Origin: Hymenopellis radicata
Lineage: Eukaryota > Basidiomycota > Agaricomycetes > Agaricales > Physalacriaceae
Direction of reading: 5' to 3'
Length of the DNA stretch: 55,657 nucleotides
NCBI GenBank assembly: GCA_015501595.1
Contig: JADNRX010000355.1
Location: 1-55,657 of the forward strand
Translations under genes and position numbers: made by a program
In this document: positions 22,673 through 34,041 of the stretch, piece after piece
How the letters are laid out: each line of letters begins with the position of its first letter
Numbering within the stretch: the first letter of the stretch is position 1
Notes under the pieces: generated by a model
Told to the model about the DNA's origin: nothing
The model's database searches: none
What the model saw: the letters and a program-made list of their open reading frames with translations, nothing else

Positions 22673-24254
22673 ATGTCTGCAGGCGTCGGTTCAATTCCAT
22701 TTCTCAAGGTAAGCGGACTATCTGCTGTTGCTATGTCATTCCTATGCTCGATCCTTCACGATAGGAGCCACCCAGCTTTATCACCACTCAAATGCGAAAA
22801 GATCATCTCCGCCGTACAGTACCGGAACTGGCTCGCATCTTCGAGAAGCTCATAGAGCAGCACGGTCCACATCCTTACCTCCTAGTTTTTCTTGGGAATA
22901 TCATTCGGACCATGGATGGCGGAAATTTGCCTGCCGTCAATTTATTCCGTCAAGCATGCTGACTCTGCATTCGTCTGCAACCTCACTGAACTTGATTAGG
23001 CATCTGTTACTCTGGCTGGATTTGGTCTCAAAGATGAAGAGCTCGCCGATTGGATTTCCAGCACAGAGACAGACGAATTACGGAATGCAGAGGAAGTTCT
23101 TGAACTTTCGAGAAACTGTGAGTTTGGCGTTCTCTGGCATGGCGGCTCCATTTGACTTTTTATGTAGTAATCTACAGACAGAATTGGAAACCCACCAGGG
23201 AGCACAAGTTCCCATTCAGTAACCCGCAAGCGCCACCTGGACACGAAGAGATCAAGGCGGTCTGGTCTGCGCTTTTTTCTCACGATCCAGACCTGTTGCG
23301 GAAGTACTTGGTTATGCTCGCCATTGAGACTAATCACGTCGAAAACACTTTTTTGATAACCGTTGGAGTGTGTCTCTTACATACATGTTGTCATCAAAAC
23401 CTGGTTGACTGTGGGTTCAGTCCATGCAAGATCTCATTCGCAAAGGCATAGTGGTTGAGGCAATCAAGGCTGAGGCGGCCAGCAAGATCCGAGATCCACT
23501 AACGATCCAGAGCATCATCAACGATACTCTCGCAGTAGGTAGACAAGTTTCATTTCCGTCACTTGCTCACCGTCTCTCGCCAGGCATACGAGCTTCTCAC
23601 CCCGGTCTTGAATGACCCCACAAACTTAACTCCAACACTAGTCAAAGACGTCCATGCCCGCCTTATGCGTACCTGCAAGTTTGGGAACTCATATATTCCT
23701 CCGGGTCAGACGAGAACGGAGACTAAGCAGACCATACACATAACTGGCGCATATAGCATCCAATGCTGTCCATATCCTGAGGTGGATGACGAACTAGAGT
23801 ATATCTGTAAGATGGCTAAGGTGAGCACACGTTGGCGAAAGGGTCACCTCAACTACTTAAGATGACCGTTTCTCTCAGCAATACATCAAGAACGTTCGAA
23901 ATCCATTTGCCTCGGCTAGTTGGGTGCACCTGATTCTCGCGCGCTGCCATCCATTCAACGTCTGTTTTACTTGAGTCGTTCTAGCGGCGCTGTTTAACAT
24001 AATTCAGGATGGCAACGGGCGTACTACACGACTTATTGCATCGCTTCCGCTCCTGCTTCATGGATATCCGCCGATTTCAATCACCTTGAAGCAGCGTATG
24101 CAATATTACGAGGCCATTAATGAGGTATAACGGCCTCATATTTGACTTGGACTGTATTTACACATGTCAGGCATTCGACGGAAACCACGGTCCTTTGATT
24201 GATTGCATCCTTGCGGGGATGCGGAACACACTTAAACAGGTTCAAGAGCTCTAA
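22673..24254 (+). CDS. Fic/Fido-domain protein (predicted AMP transferase)
   Basis: Nine exons join without a frame break into 383 codons plus stop (22,673-22,708; 22,765-22,935; 23,000-23,117; 23,168-23,361; 23,421-23,534; 23,584-23,820; 23,879-23,959; 24,008-24,124; 24,171-24,254). The catalytic motif HPFNDGNGRTTR is complete across the intron at 23,960-24,007, with the His base and the phosphate-binding loop. An N-terminal helix reads LAIETNHVENTFLI; TNHVEN fits the inhibitory motif [S/T]xxxE[G/N] of Fic proteins that keep themselves in check. Such enzymes move AMP from ATP to hydroxyl side chains. No signal peptide or membrane helix is seen, so it should act in the cytosol or nucleus. Target unknown. 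It sits between two dead AA9 fragments, so it may be an inserted or mobile gene. Confidence 0.88.
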
Positions 24255-24357
24255 TAGTTCCAAACCATACAAACTGTATCATACGCTGTTGTCTCTCTGT
24301 ATGTACTACGAAAGTTCATGTTGGCAATCGGGGATGATTTCCGAAAATTATTCATTA

Positions 24358-24830
24358 TTCGATGGAAAGCTTATCGATGAGAGTAGTAATATCCCCCACC
24401 ACCTGTAATTTTCTTTGTGTTTCGAGGACCAGTTGAACATTATAAATATAGGGTATGAACGAGTGAAAGTCGACGTCAATAAGCGCGCCTGCATCAAGCA
24501 GAAACATAAAAAGTTTTCAACGGCTTGGACGCAGATGAAGCCGGTACCGAGGAAGTTTCCAGAGTGCTCACTGCGGAAACGCTGATGGAGCTAGCTGCGA
24601 CGGCAGCAGAACTAGCCTCGACAAAGGCAGCAGAAACCGACCCGTCGGCAAAGTCCAAGGTAAGTGTTTCACAAAAGCGGGAAAGACGAAACCTACGTCG
24701 TTGTCGCAGCAGCACTGGGAATCACAGTGGGCACCGTCGTTGGCTGCAAAGCAGTGTCCCACGTAGCGGTAGTGGTCCAAGGTGTAGTCGCAACGGGGAG
24801 AGCCGTCCATTGTCCTGCATACAAGTGAAT
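24358..24830 (-). pseudogene. Stray copy 2 of the AA9 gene 3' end
   Basis: This is a second minus-strand fragment of the AA9 tail: LPVATTPWTTTATWDTALQP, TTVPTVIPSAA, then the Ser/Ala-rich tail ending KPLKTFYVSA at 24,494. Homology with the parent runs on past the stop to about 24,358, including the shared ATAAATATAGGGTATGAAC. The acceptor of the last intron is changed (CGACAG in the parent, CGACGG here), so the two exons could no longer be spliced. The catalytic domain is missing. It lies just upstream of F-box copy 1. Confidence 0.8.
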
Positions 24831-25071
24831 TTCATAAAATTGGACACTATAGCAGTGAATACAGGTAGTGAAATCCTCATACTGCTACGGCGGGCCCAGG
24901 CGTCCCCTGTAACGCGCCTCCCGTAGTTTGCAAGCGGGGGAGCGTGAGAATCTACTTTCCAATTAAATTCAAACTCCGCCGCTAACAACGAGGCACAGGT
25001 GAGGGCATACAAATCGAGCCTTTTCACTGATACTCATCCACTGGGACCTTGCTTGATCCACCACGTACTGA

Positions 25072-26668
25072 TGGCTACCGAGACGACTCTGTTTTCCAGC
25101 TTTCTTATGCTCCCATCCGAGCTCTCAGATGAAATTTTTGGAGAGGTAAGGCACCCTCGTTTGCATTCATGGCAGAGGGCTTTATACTGTCGACATTTCC
25201 AGCTTGAAAAAGCGGATCTACAACGACTGCGACTTGTTTGTAGAGCCTTGTCCAAGTCCCGCACCATTCAAGAAAAACTGTTTTCTACGCTTTACATCCA
25301 CTTGTACAAGTACAAGCCCCAGACTCCGAACGTCCTGCCCTTGGCTTCTTTCTGTGCTGCAGTCAACTCAGGCAGAACGGACATTGCCTCATTTGTTAGG
25401 CGTCTCGACATACAGGGAGAACACTGGCACTGGCTCCCGTCCGATGGAATAGTTGCTCTTGCAAAGCGAAACCTGAAAGCGCTATTTTCGGCCCAGCGAC
25501 GTCTTGTGAAGGCCTTGATTGAGATACTTCCGCATCTCAACGGCGTTACAAAGTTGAAGTAAGCCCATTTCGTTACAAAACACTTGAAAGGTCTGACGTC
25601 TCTGCAGTCTGTCCTTTGTTTCCCAACCAAACATGGTCAACAAACCGCTCATGGATAGTTTAACGAGCATGCCGTCAATTTCGGAAGTGACGATGTTCGA
25701 TAGCGGCGGCGTATTTCGTCCTAAGAACGAACCTCACTTTCCATTGGGCTTTCGTGATTTGGAGCGTTTCACGATTCACGGCATCTTGAATGAAACCGAC
25801 TTCACTTCTCTATTACAACACAGCTGTCGCACGCTCACTCATTTAACCTGCGCAGGAATCGGCGAGTTGCAGTTGGCCAATGTCTCACAACGTTGGCGAG
25901 GCGTACCGCTTCGTTTCATATCCACCAACTACGACTTTCCTGCGACTGTGTGGAAAGCCTTCTCTAAGACAGGAATATGCTTGGAACATGTAACCGTGCG
26001 CCATCCCATCCAGCGCGCTGGCTTGCTAGCATACCTTGATTCCTATTCTGGCCTACACTCTTTGTCGATCCGGATGGCTAGTGCGGAATCATTTCCTTCT
26101 GAGGCTCTTCACAATTTCTTCACAAACACGCTTGTGAAGCACAAGGAGTCGATCACGTCAGTCGACATCTACCCCATGAATCGCACCTCTTGGTCATGTG
26201 ATGCCGAAGCTCTCTTAGCTCTCAACCAATGCACACGACTTTCAATACTTCGTGTGAATATGGATCCTCAACAATCGCCTAATCCCATCGTGCGCCACTC
26301 ATTTAAGTACTCCCAAAGATGATTCTTGACTGCTTATTCAGGCTGTATTTCTCGACCTCCTCCCGTCCTGGTGCAACCTTTCGGAGGTGGAATTCTACAC
26401 TCCAGACGAGGCCATGGATGTCGGTATTTTGGCAGTGGTCGTTGACCGTGTCCTAGCCTTTCGCAGTTTTCAAGATACCTATGCAATGAAGATGTTCCAC
26501 TTTCGTTGCTCCATCTGGAAGATCACACCCGAGGTCTTCGAGGATGATTCCTACGGATTTTCAGCCACTGTTTGTCAAAATGGGCATCCCCACGATGGCG
26601 AACCATATCGGGGAGCGGCCCAGCATCGTAACTGGTGGTGGGCATCTGATTTTGCTCATCCTCGTTGA
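25072..26668 (+). CDS. F-box-like protein with LRR-type repeats, copy 1
   Basis: Three exons: 25,072-25,559, an intron from GTAAGC to the TCTGCAG before 25,609, a long second exon to about 26,289, an intron ending at 26,341 and a last exon to 26,668. The N-terminus FLMLPSELSDEIFGEVRHP followed by LRLVCRALSKS is an F-box-like helix pair that would bind Skp1 in an SCF ubiquitin ligase. The rest is leucine-rich (LERFTIHGI, LTHLTCAGIGELQLANV, LHSLSIRM, LSILRVNMDP), the usual substrate-binding part. Its target is unknown. It is about nine-tenths identical to the gene at 48,904, and the similarity ends inside the last exon, so the two C-termini differ. Confidence 0.82.
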
Positions 26669-26771
26669 ACCTCTCGTAGATTTAGCTGTTGTAGGCCTCG
26701 AATATATATGAATAAACATTATACTAGATGTACTGTAGAAAAAATGAAATTACAGTACCTATAATGTGCGA

Positions 26772-27200
26772 TCAGTAATCAGTCTCATCCATATCATTCT
26801 CTTCCGTGTACCACTCATCCTCGACTATCATCGACGTGTCTGATGCGGAAATATGCGCTGCCGACCCGGGCTTGAAGGACACCCTGTGATGCCTGGAGTA
26901 GCGAGAGATGTGCCAGGAACGCGTTCTTGAGCTCTGCTCGCTTCTCATCAACTTTGCCCACATGCGACTTGGATCCAGGATCCCCAGAGTCGTCTAAGCT
27001 TCTCCAGTTGGAGGTCAAGCTTTGCACCTGTCATACCCTTCGCTATGATGTCCTCGAAGCCCTGAATTAGAGGGGTTTGCGCCAGGTGATGTATAACTGC
27101 CCTGCTTGTCCTTCCGCCTGTGCCTTTGTGCGCTTCGTCTCGATCATGTTCGATGGAAAGCGCATCGATGAAAGTAGGCGCGGGCACCACGTATCTTTTG
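26772..27200 (-). CDS. Unidentified small minus-strand gene or remnant
   Basis: Minus-strand reading gives TFIDALSIEHDRDEAHKGTG, LIQGFEDIIAKGMTGAKLDL, DEKRAELKNAFLAHLSLLQ and an acidic end MIVEDEWYTEENDMDETDY, in frames that need introns to join. The amino-acid make-up looks coding. I recognise no domain. The start of this text (IDALSIE) is also found at 24,358 in the flank of stray AA9 copy 2 (IDKLSIE), so it was copied along with the AA9 tail. Confidence 0.3.
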
Positions 27201-27269
27201 TAAACCACTTTCTTTGATTGAGCACTATAAATATAGGGTATGAACAAGTGAAAGTCAATAAGCGCGCCA

Positions 27270-28756
27270 TCAAGCAGAAACATAACAAGTTTTCAACGGC
27301 TTGGACGCAGATGAAGCCGGTACCGACGAAGTTTCCAGAGTGCTCACTGCGGAAACGCTCGTGGAGCTGGCTGCGACGGCAGTAGAACTGGCCTCGACAA
27401 AGGCAGCACTAGTAGAAACCGACCTGTCGGAAACGCTCCAGTCTTAAGTATCTGACAGACAAAAGCAAAAAGACGAAAACCTACGTCGCAGCACTGGGAA
27501 CCACAGTGGGCACCGTCGTCGGCTGCAGAGCAGTGTCCCACGTCGCGGTAGTAGGCCAAGGGGTAGCCGCAACGGGGAGCGCCGTGGTGCCATATAGAGT
27601 CGGTCCAGGAACTTGGGGAAGAGTTCAATCGAGGAGCAAAACACTTCAAAGTTCAGAGTCTCGTACCGGCGTAGGTATCGAGCTGGGTGTAAATATTAAT
27701 CAGGATCCCAGGATCCGAGGCATCATAGGCTCCCGGGAGGCTGACGGTGTCTGGAGTCGCAGTTCCGCTGCCACCAACCTATAACAACAATTTAGATGAC
27801 GGTGACGATAGACAGTGAGAGGGGAACTTACATTGACTTGATAGCATGAGGGATAGAACCTGTTTCCATGTTAGCGGAAACTATGAGACAGTTCAATTAC
27901 TCACTGAGCGCCGTTAGTACCAGAAGCAGAATGAAGAGCTAAGTATGTAAAGAGTAAGGACAGTGCAAACGCAAACACTAAACGCTGGAAACCGTACCAA
28001 TGACTTCCGCTCGGATGAGATAATCGCCAGGCGCGATATCTGACGGTATACTGAACCCATAATGTCCACAGTTATCCTACCCAGACGTTCAACAAAACCC
28101 AAATTCCGAGTCAGTGAACTCGCTCAAACATACATTGAGAACCTCTGCTTCAGTTGAGCAAACACCTAGCAGTAGATCTAGAGACGAACGCACGAGAGCC
28201 AAAGTAATCCGTATTGTTGGACACCAAGCCCATTTCCGACACTTTAAACCACCCAGCATCGGCGCCTACGGCTGACGTCGCGTCGGCCACAGCGGCCATG
28301 TACACCTGCGCGGGTTCATGGGTTAAATGAAGGAAGGCACGAGCGAGGACGTACAATGACAGGACCGAAATGATTCCCCCAATAGCTTCGTTCGCACATG
28401 AACGATCGCCCGGCTGTTGGTGCATCTCGACAGTAACGCTGTCGCCAGCTGAAGGACAAGGAGCTTCAAAACACCCGGAAGTATGACGCCTACTCACGCT
28501 GAATAGGACAAACCCCACTGTTCGAAGCAGCCCCAGCATTGCACGCAATATCCTATTCCACAAAAACTCAGCAACAAGAAAATGATAATGTACATATGCG
28601 TACCGCGCTCGTAACATCAGTAACAGGCGAGTTGCTCGCAGGCGTCCGCACGCAGGATGAACCAGCATCCACGTCGCCGATCCAGAACTGCTGAAAGGTG
28701 GCGTGGCCAGCCACAGTTGTTACAAAGAGCGACGCTGCGGTCAGAGAGAAGAACAT
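27270..28756 (-). pseudogene. AA9 (GH61) lytic polysaccharide monooxygenase with a frame break
   Basis: AA9 enzymes are secreted copper monooxygenases that cleave cellulose. Signal peptide MFFSLTAASLFVTTVAG is followed by HATFQQF, giving the N-terminal copper-binding His. Then come VDAGSSCVRTPASNSPVTDV, VTVEMHQQPGDRSCANEAI, WFKVSEMGLVSNN, NCGHYGFSIPSDIAPGDYLI, RAEVIALHSASGTNGAQFY (axial Tyr), PGAYDASDPGILINIYTQLD and PGPTLYG. A Ser/Thr-rich tail ends KPLKTCYVSA. About ten short introns join in phase. At 28,376-28,380 a run of five C (five G on the coding strand) lacks one base, just before the second copper His (NHFGPV). Spliced normally, the frame is lost there. Leaving in the next 49-nt intron would restore the frame but without that His. 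Either a pseudogene or a sequencing indel. Confidence 0.85.
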
Positions 28757-29248
28757 GATCGAGTGGGTGAGAGCTTCATTATCGAGCAGCGCCTTACTTA
28801 TATACGCACTCCCAGGAGAAAGTTCGTCGTTTAGGTAGGCGCCCACGGAGAAACCTGGATGAACAGGGCCAGGGCAACATCGAGACCGTGACAATAGCCA
28901 AGGCCATGCCCCAGTTATCCGGAAAATCCGGCCCCACCATCTTGTTGACTCAAGTACTCATTGGCTTAGCATTAACACACAAATGACTCGCGAGAGTGAA
29001 TCTACCAAACATCAGCCTGAATATACCGCAGCAGCTGCAGAAACACATATATTAGCGAGAGCATGTGTACACTGGTAGAAGCTAAACGCAATTGAAAACA
29101 CAAGAGTAGAAGCGCACACGAGCGAGTAGGTAGTCATGGATGTTGGTTCGCCTCCAAGGAAGATGAAGGTCTGCATAACGCCGTTAAATATCAGGAATTC
29201 TATGGCAGGGAGGGAAAGGAGAAAATTGGCTTGTACTCGCCCGGGCAA
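28757..29248. other. Intergenic: AA9 promoter and SRRM1 3' flank
   Basis: About 490 bp. A TATA-like TTATATACG (complement of CTTATATAC) lies at about 28,796-28,804, roughly 40 bp upstream of the AA9 start. No other gene was seen. Confidence 0.45.
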
Positions 29249-30860
29249 TTAGCTACTGCTTCCTTTGCGGGTTCGGACCACCTTGTTGCGCAGGGCCTTT
29301 TCCTTCAATTCATTCTCTCGTTTCTCCAGGTCCGACCTAGTCTAGAGGCGGCCACCGTAAGCTCTTATCTCCAAGCCAACCTTGAGAACTTACAGTGTCG
29401 TCTTCGTCCCATTTGCCCTTTTTCTTGGACGCGTCTGCCTGGCCCTTGATCTTTAACTCTTGTTTCGGGCTATCAACGCTCATCCTACGAGCAGGAGAGC
29501 GACTCGCGCTTCGACTTGTGCTATCACGACGCGCACGCCGACCACTGCGTTCGCCGCTAACACTTCGCCGACGTGGTGGAGAGGGAGGTGTTCTAGAACG
29601 TGAAGGGCTGCGTTTCCGCCGAGAGGGTGGTGAGGCACTTCTGCGAGGACTCCGTCGTCTGTATCCACGGGGCGGCGACCGAGACCTCGATCGGCTAACA
29701 GAACGAGATGGTGATGGAGAAAGGCGCCGCCTTCTGGTTGGCGGGCTACGACTTGTCCTTCCTTTGTACCGCCTCTGAGGTGGTGGAGTCGGAGAGGGAG
29801 AGCGAGGCCGACGCCTAGACGGCGGCGGTGGAGACCTCGACACTGACCTGGAAACGGAGCGTCGCCTTCGGGGAGGACTAGCATGGTCGTAAGAAGGGGA
29901 GCGACGACGAGACTTGGCCTCAGGAGAGCGAAAACGACGAGTGGGACGAGGAGAACTTGCTACTGAAGATGGGGTACGCGATCTACGACCTGGTGAGCGT
30001 GATCTGCGAGAGGCAGGCGAGCGAGATCTACGACGGGCAGGAGGAGAGCGAGAAAAGCGCCTTCGATATCCCTGTCAATGAATTAGCTATCTAAAAGCTG
30101 ACAAGAGCACGATCTTACTCCACCAGGTCCTCCGCCTCGTCCACCCCAGCCAGAGTCGCGCGCCCGACCTCCACCATCGTCGAACCCGCCTCGACCGCCA
30201 CGTCCACGTCCTCGACCACGACCGCGACCTCTGCCACGATCGCTGTCTCTGATTTCGTCCAGCCTTGCCCTTCTGTCTCGCTCATCAATGGCACGGGTGT
30301 CGTTTTCACGCGCGCGCCGCATTTCCATCTTTTTTTCTTCAATAAAAGTCTTTGGAACACCAGCAAGGTCGACTTGAGCTTCGAGTAACAGTTTCCAGAG
30401 TGCAGCCATGAATGCAGGTGTATCTTTCGTCAAGAAACCAGTGAGTTTAATCTGCATCTTCCTGGGATCAGGCGTCTGGTTCTATTAGAATGGAAACTTG
30501 GAGAAATAGTAGGCAGCTTACAGGCTCCTGTTCGTCCTCGAGTAGTCCCATAGCATATTCTGTGACGATTTCGTCTTCAAAACCTACAAGTTCAATTATT
30601 TTTTTGACAATCCATGGTCTGATAACGTTCAAGTTGACTTTGCGCATGTCGACCTGGCCAACAATGAGAAAGCACTTTGAATAAAGGCAAATTTCACACC
30701 TTTTTCTCAAAGTCTGACGGAAACTTCATCGTACGGAGAAGCTTCATTTCCTTGTCGGAAAACCGCCTGTCCTGGTCGGCAGAGGTGCCTTTGAAGAATC
30801 CTAAAGACTGTTGTTAGCCGGGAACAAGGAGGCAGTAGCGAGCTCACCAGCGTCGGCCAT
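29249..30860 (-). CDS. SRRM1/SRm160-like splicing factor (PWI + RS domain)
   Basis: Starts MADAG at 30,860, followed at once by an intron. The PWI domain reads GTSADQDRRFSDKEMKLLRT, then VDMRKVNLNVIRPWIVKKII and LGFLTKDTPAFMAALWKLLL-type text. It contains the PWI signature itself (RPWI) and binds nucleic acid in spliceosome-linked complexes. Next is an RG-rich stretch (GRGRGRGRGRGRGG), then a long Arg/Ser-rich domain with RSPSP/SRSRS repeats typical of SR proteins. The last intron (GTAAGT at about 29,392) leads to the family's conserved end, ELKEKALRNKVVRTRKGSSS. Nuclear location is inferred. It shares a 125-bp divergent promoter with the DUS1-like gene. A housekeeping gene, apparently intact. 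Confidence 0.92.
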
Positions 30861-30985
30861 GATTGGACAATGTTGACAATGTGGTCAACGATGATCAAAG
30901 CAAAAGCAAGGAAGATCGCGGGAACACTTGAGGCCACCCTTTAGTCCTCTTATTCGATCAGGCCCATTTTGTCTTCTCTCCCACC
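30861..30985. promoter_or_regulatory. Divergent promoter SRRM1-like / DUS1-like
   Basis: Only 125 bp separate the two start codons, which face away from each other, so both housekeeping genes must share regulatory sequence here. No TATA box is visible. A CTTTAGTCCTCTTATTC-type pyrimidine-rich stretch precedes the plus-strand start. Confidence 0.5.
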
Positions 30986-32116
30986 ATGTCGACACTCAAT
31001 CTCGCTGCAATAACTGCACCGATGGTCAACCAGTCCGACCTGCCTTTTCGTACGCTGACCAATAAATACGGCGCCACCATAACGTACACCCAAATGCTGC
31101 AACCGGACCGTCTGCTGAACGACCCAGACTACTTTCAATTCCACCAACGCGACCTCACGATGCGACCTTTGGACCACCAGGTCGTCGTGCAGCTCTGCGG
31201 AAATGAATCTGCTCTTGTCGTCGAAGCAGCCAAAAAGATTCAGCAATACTGCGATGGCATAGGTGTGGCCTCAAATGATAAATTCAAGTTCACCCCTACC
31301 CGCAAAGCTCAGTAGATTTAAACCTTGGATGTCCTCAAGAAGCTGCTAGAGACGGTCACTATGGCGCTTATCTTCTTGGCGAGCGGGACTGGCCAGTTGT
31401 CGAGGACATAGGTTAGTTATATTGCTTTATTTGACTCAGAAACTCATTATCACCCAGTATCGGCTCTTTCACATTCAGTATCTGTGCCAATATCTGCTAA
31501 ACTTCGCCTTTGTCAACCCATGGATAAGACGTCCGTTCTCGCTCAGCGTCTCGAAGCTCAGGGCGCGTCCTGGATAACCTTACATCCACGCACGGTCTCT
31601 GCGCGTCGCAGACGGAATGGACCAGCAGATCTCCCCCAAGTAAAGATCCTCAAAGACTGCCTATCCGTCCCGTTATCACCAACGGAAACGTTCGCGCACA
31701 TGCCGACATTCAGCACAATCTCAAGTTGACAGGCGCAGATGGCATAATGATCGGAGAACCGCTCCTAGACAATCCTTGTCTGTTCTCCACGGACTGTATA
31801 CCTGACCCCGTTGAGATCTCTCTGGAGTATCTTGCTCTCTGTCGCGAATATCCGGACACTGCGTCATTTGCGTCCATCCAGACACATGTACGGCATTTTG
31901 TCGATTATCAATGGTATGCATATCAGTTCCTCTGTGAGCCGCGAAGATTGATTGCGTTATAGCGGAAGACGGCCTTGGTTCAACAAGTTTCGGGCTGCTC
32001 TCACGGCTTGTCAATGTATCGATGAGATCGAGAAGCTTTTCAGGACAAAGGTCGAGAAGTGGCGCGGTAAAGCAGTCCGTGATTCCGATGATTTAGGACT
32101 AGACCTTCTCTCTTGA
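30986..32116 (+). pseudogene. tRNA-dihydrouridine synthase (DUS1-like) with one frame break
   Basis: Flavin enzyme that reduces uridine in the tRNA D-loop. Family motifs in order: ITAPMVNQSDLPFRTLTNKY (FMN site), YTQML, QLCGNE, DLNLGCPQEAARDGHYGAYL with the catalytic Cys (after splicing the intron at about 31,262-31,312), PISAKLRL, WITLHPRTVSARRRRNGPAD, and NGNVRAHADI followed by TGADGIMIGEPLLDNPCLF. The last exon ends DSDDLGLDLLS. At about 31,670-31,677 the frame breaks: SVP continues as LSPTE, whereas the neighbouring frame gives the expected VITNGNV. One missing base in GTCCCGTT explains it, and no intron can. Since this is normally a needed gene, a sequencing indel is as likely as real loss. 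Confidence 0.85.
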
Positions 32117-32352
32117 CCAAACCATGCCTCACAATTCCATGGTCCTCCGATACCGTTTACTAGTTGGTGAACTTACACGGGCGGGACAGGAAGTGCCATC
32201 GCATCATGCCTCGATTTTGGTCGTTCGAAATTCACTATTCAACACTGATGCCTTCGTCCTCTCACAGGTCAATTACAGCCACTGAAATCTATGTTGTACA
32301 AAATTACAAGCATTTTACGACAAGAATCGAGCTATAGAGAAGCAAAATACTG

Positions 32353-34041
32353 CTAGGACTGCACTTCTAGATGCAATTGCACTTCCCCATCAAGCATATC
32401 AACTGATTCCACGACAGCCGGTTCACTGATGGCCGTAGGATTCAGTGGCCACTTTTCCCGCAAATGGAGGGTCATGCGAGCGGTGAGAAGCGAATGCAAG
32501 CTATATTGGATCCTGGCATCAAAGTCCTCCTTGTCAACTTGCAGCCGTTGGGGAAAGAACTTCTGCGGCACTCACGGCAGCAAGAGGGTTTCATACTCGA
32601 TCTGGTGATTGCGTTGAATAATGTTACTTTCCGGCAATACTGGACGTGCTCACCGGTATGCTTTTCAAGACAACGCACATAACGCTGGCTAGGGACAACG
32701 TTAGAAGCCGAGATAAGCACTCTCTTGGTGATTGACCATGCAAGCCTCGTGTTTTGACTCACCAAAGATAAACAAAAAGTACATGATGCCTATTCTCAAA
32801 GTCAGTAAGTACAACATATGACTCTGAGAGAGCGCAACATTCAGTTGAAGCATACTTACCATCCGCATAAAATGTTCTGACAAATGAAGAGGTATTGGGG
32901 TGATCTAGTACTATGCGGTAAGTCCATTTATAGAGTGTGAAATTCAAGAAGACATACATTGACCAAGTGCCGAGATGCACGTCAAGATGAAGAGGACTGT
33001 TCGCGACGCTGTCAGCCGTTCCTGCCATGCCCGTGCACGACAGATACACACCGAGCTCCAGTGCCACCACTATTGCAAAGGCCACCAAGAGGATGTCGTT
33101 CTTGCTATTCGAGGTGGGCACACAGCCTCGGAGATGCGCTGAAACTTGATGAAGTTGAATAGCTTGCGGAGATGTGACTGGTTAGTAGCAGACTCTGCCA
33201 ATATTGTTGGTAAACTGTGATACCTGTCCACTTTCGTCGAACCAAAACCGCGACGCCTCCACCGAAGCTTCCGCATGTGGCGACGACGACCAGCGCAGCA
33301 ACCGCGCGCGTATTTTTCCAGATGGCGAAAACACGGACGGCCAATATGACTATGTAGTGTCAGGCCTCAGATCAGTCATATCATTCAGTCGAGTGATCTC
33401 AAGGTACATACCTTCTCCTACAGTAACGCCCAGAAATAAGAGCCCTGACATCCATTCAGCAAGGCTCCTTTAGGATGCGACAAGACCTACATGCATACGC
33501 CATGTAGAGGGCAGTACATTCGCCATCCGAGACTTCCCCCGAATGCTGTGTGACAACTCGGGTATTTAGTAGTGTGACTCGCGTACAGAGAAAGGACGAG
33601 TAGGCTCACAGCTGAGTACAGCGCAAGAAACTGTCCCGCGAATATAGGATAACGAGTGAGAAAGAAGAGTATTTTGCCGAGATTCCACGGTGCTGCCCAT
33701 ATCAGTCGAACCTCGTCCTCTATCAAGATATCAGTGATATGTGGCCGTCGAGAAAGCCACTCACGGAATGTAAGGACATAGTCGTAGGCCTGCCGGAGTA
33801 CAATAAGTGGGGGGATGATCAACGTATGTTTGAAGACATTACTATCACAGCACAGCTGGCCACTAATCACTGCGTTTAGGAAGATGATAATCATGAGGCG
33901 TCGTTGGTCGAATCACCTTGGACGTACTGTTTCGAATGTTCAAGTTCTCCTGAAACCCGGATCGGTAACGAAAACGCTTACCGCGAAGACTTGGACCCTT
34001 TGCAGAGAGGTAAGGAGTGTAGCGGGGGCAATGTCCGACAT
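32353..34041 (-). CDS. DUF6533-type membrane protein
   Basis: Start MSDIAPATLLTSLQRVQVFA at 34,041, then (after one or two introns) AYDYVLTFQDEVRLIWAAPW and NLGKILFFLTRYPIF. This is the hallmark block of the DUF6533 domain found in large numbers in Agaricomycetes. Several hydrophobic stretches follow (MAVRVFAIWKNTRAVAALVV, LLVAFAIVVALELGVYL), giving a multi-pass membrane protein. The C-terminal exon has YSLHSLLTARMTLHLREKW, also typical, and the reading stops at 32,353. The exon between residues 20 and 21 is not fully resolved; a small extra exon may lie near 33,850-33,890. Function of the family is unknown. Confidence 0.75.

Noticed and set aside
24525..24926. Plus-strand ORF with LDADEAGTEEVSRVLTAETL and a hydrophobic segment, at first taken for a small membrane protein present in three copies
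   Set aside because: It has no start codon in that frame in any copy, while the opposite strand matches the Ser/Thr-rich end of the AA9 gene with shared stop codon and splice sites.
29395..29778. Long plus-strand ORF rich in Arg and Leu
   Set aside because: It is the mirror of the RS-repeat region of the SRRM1-like gene on the other strand.
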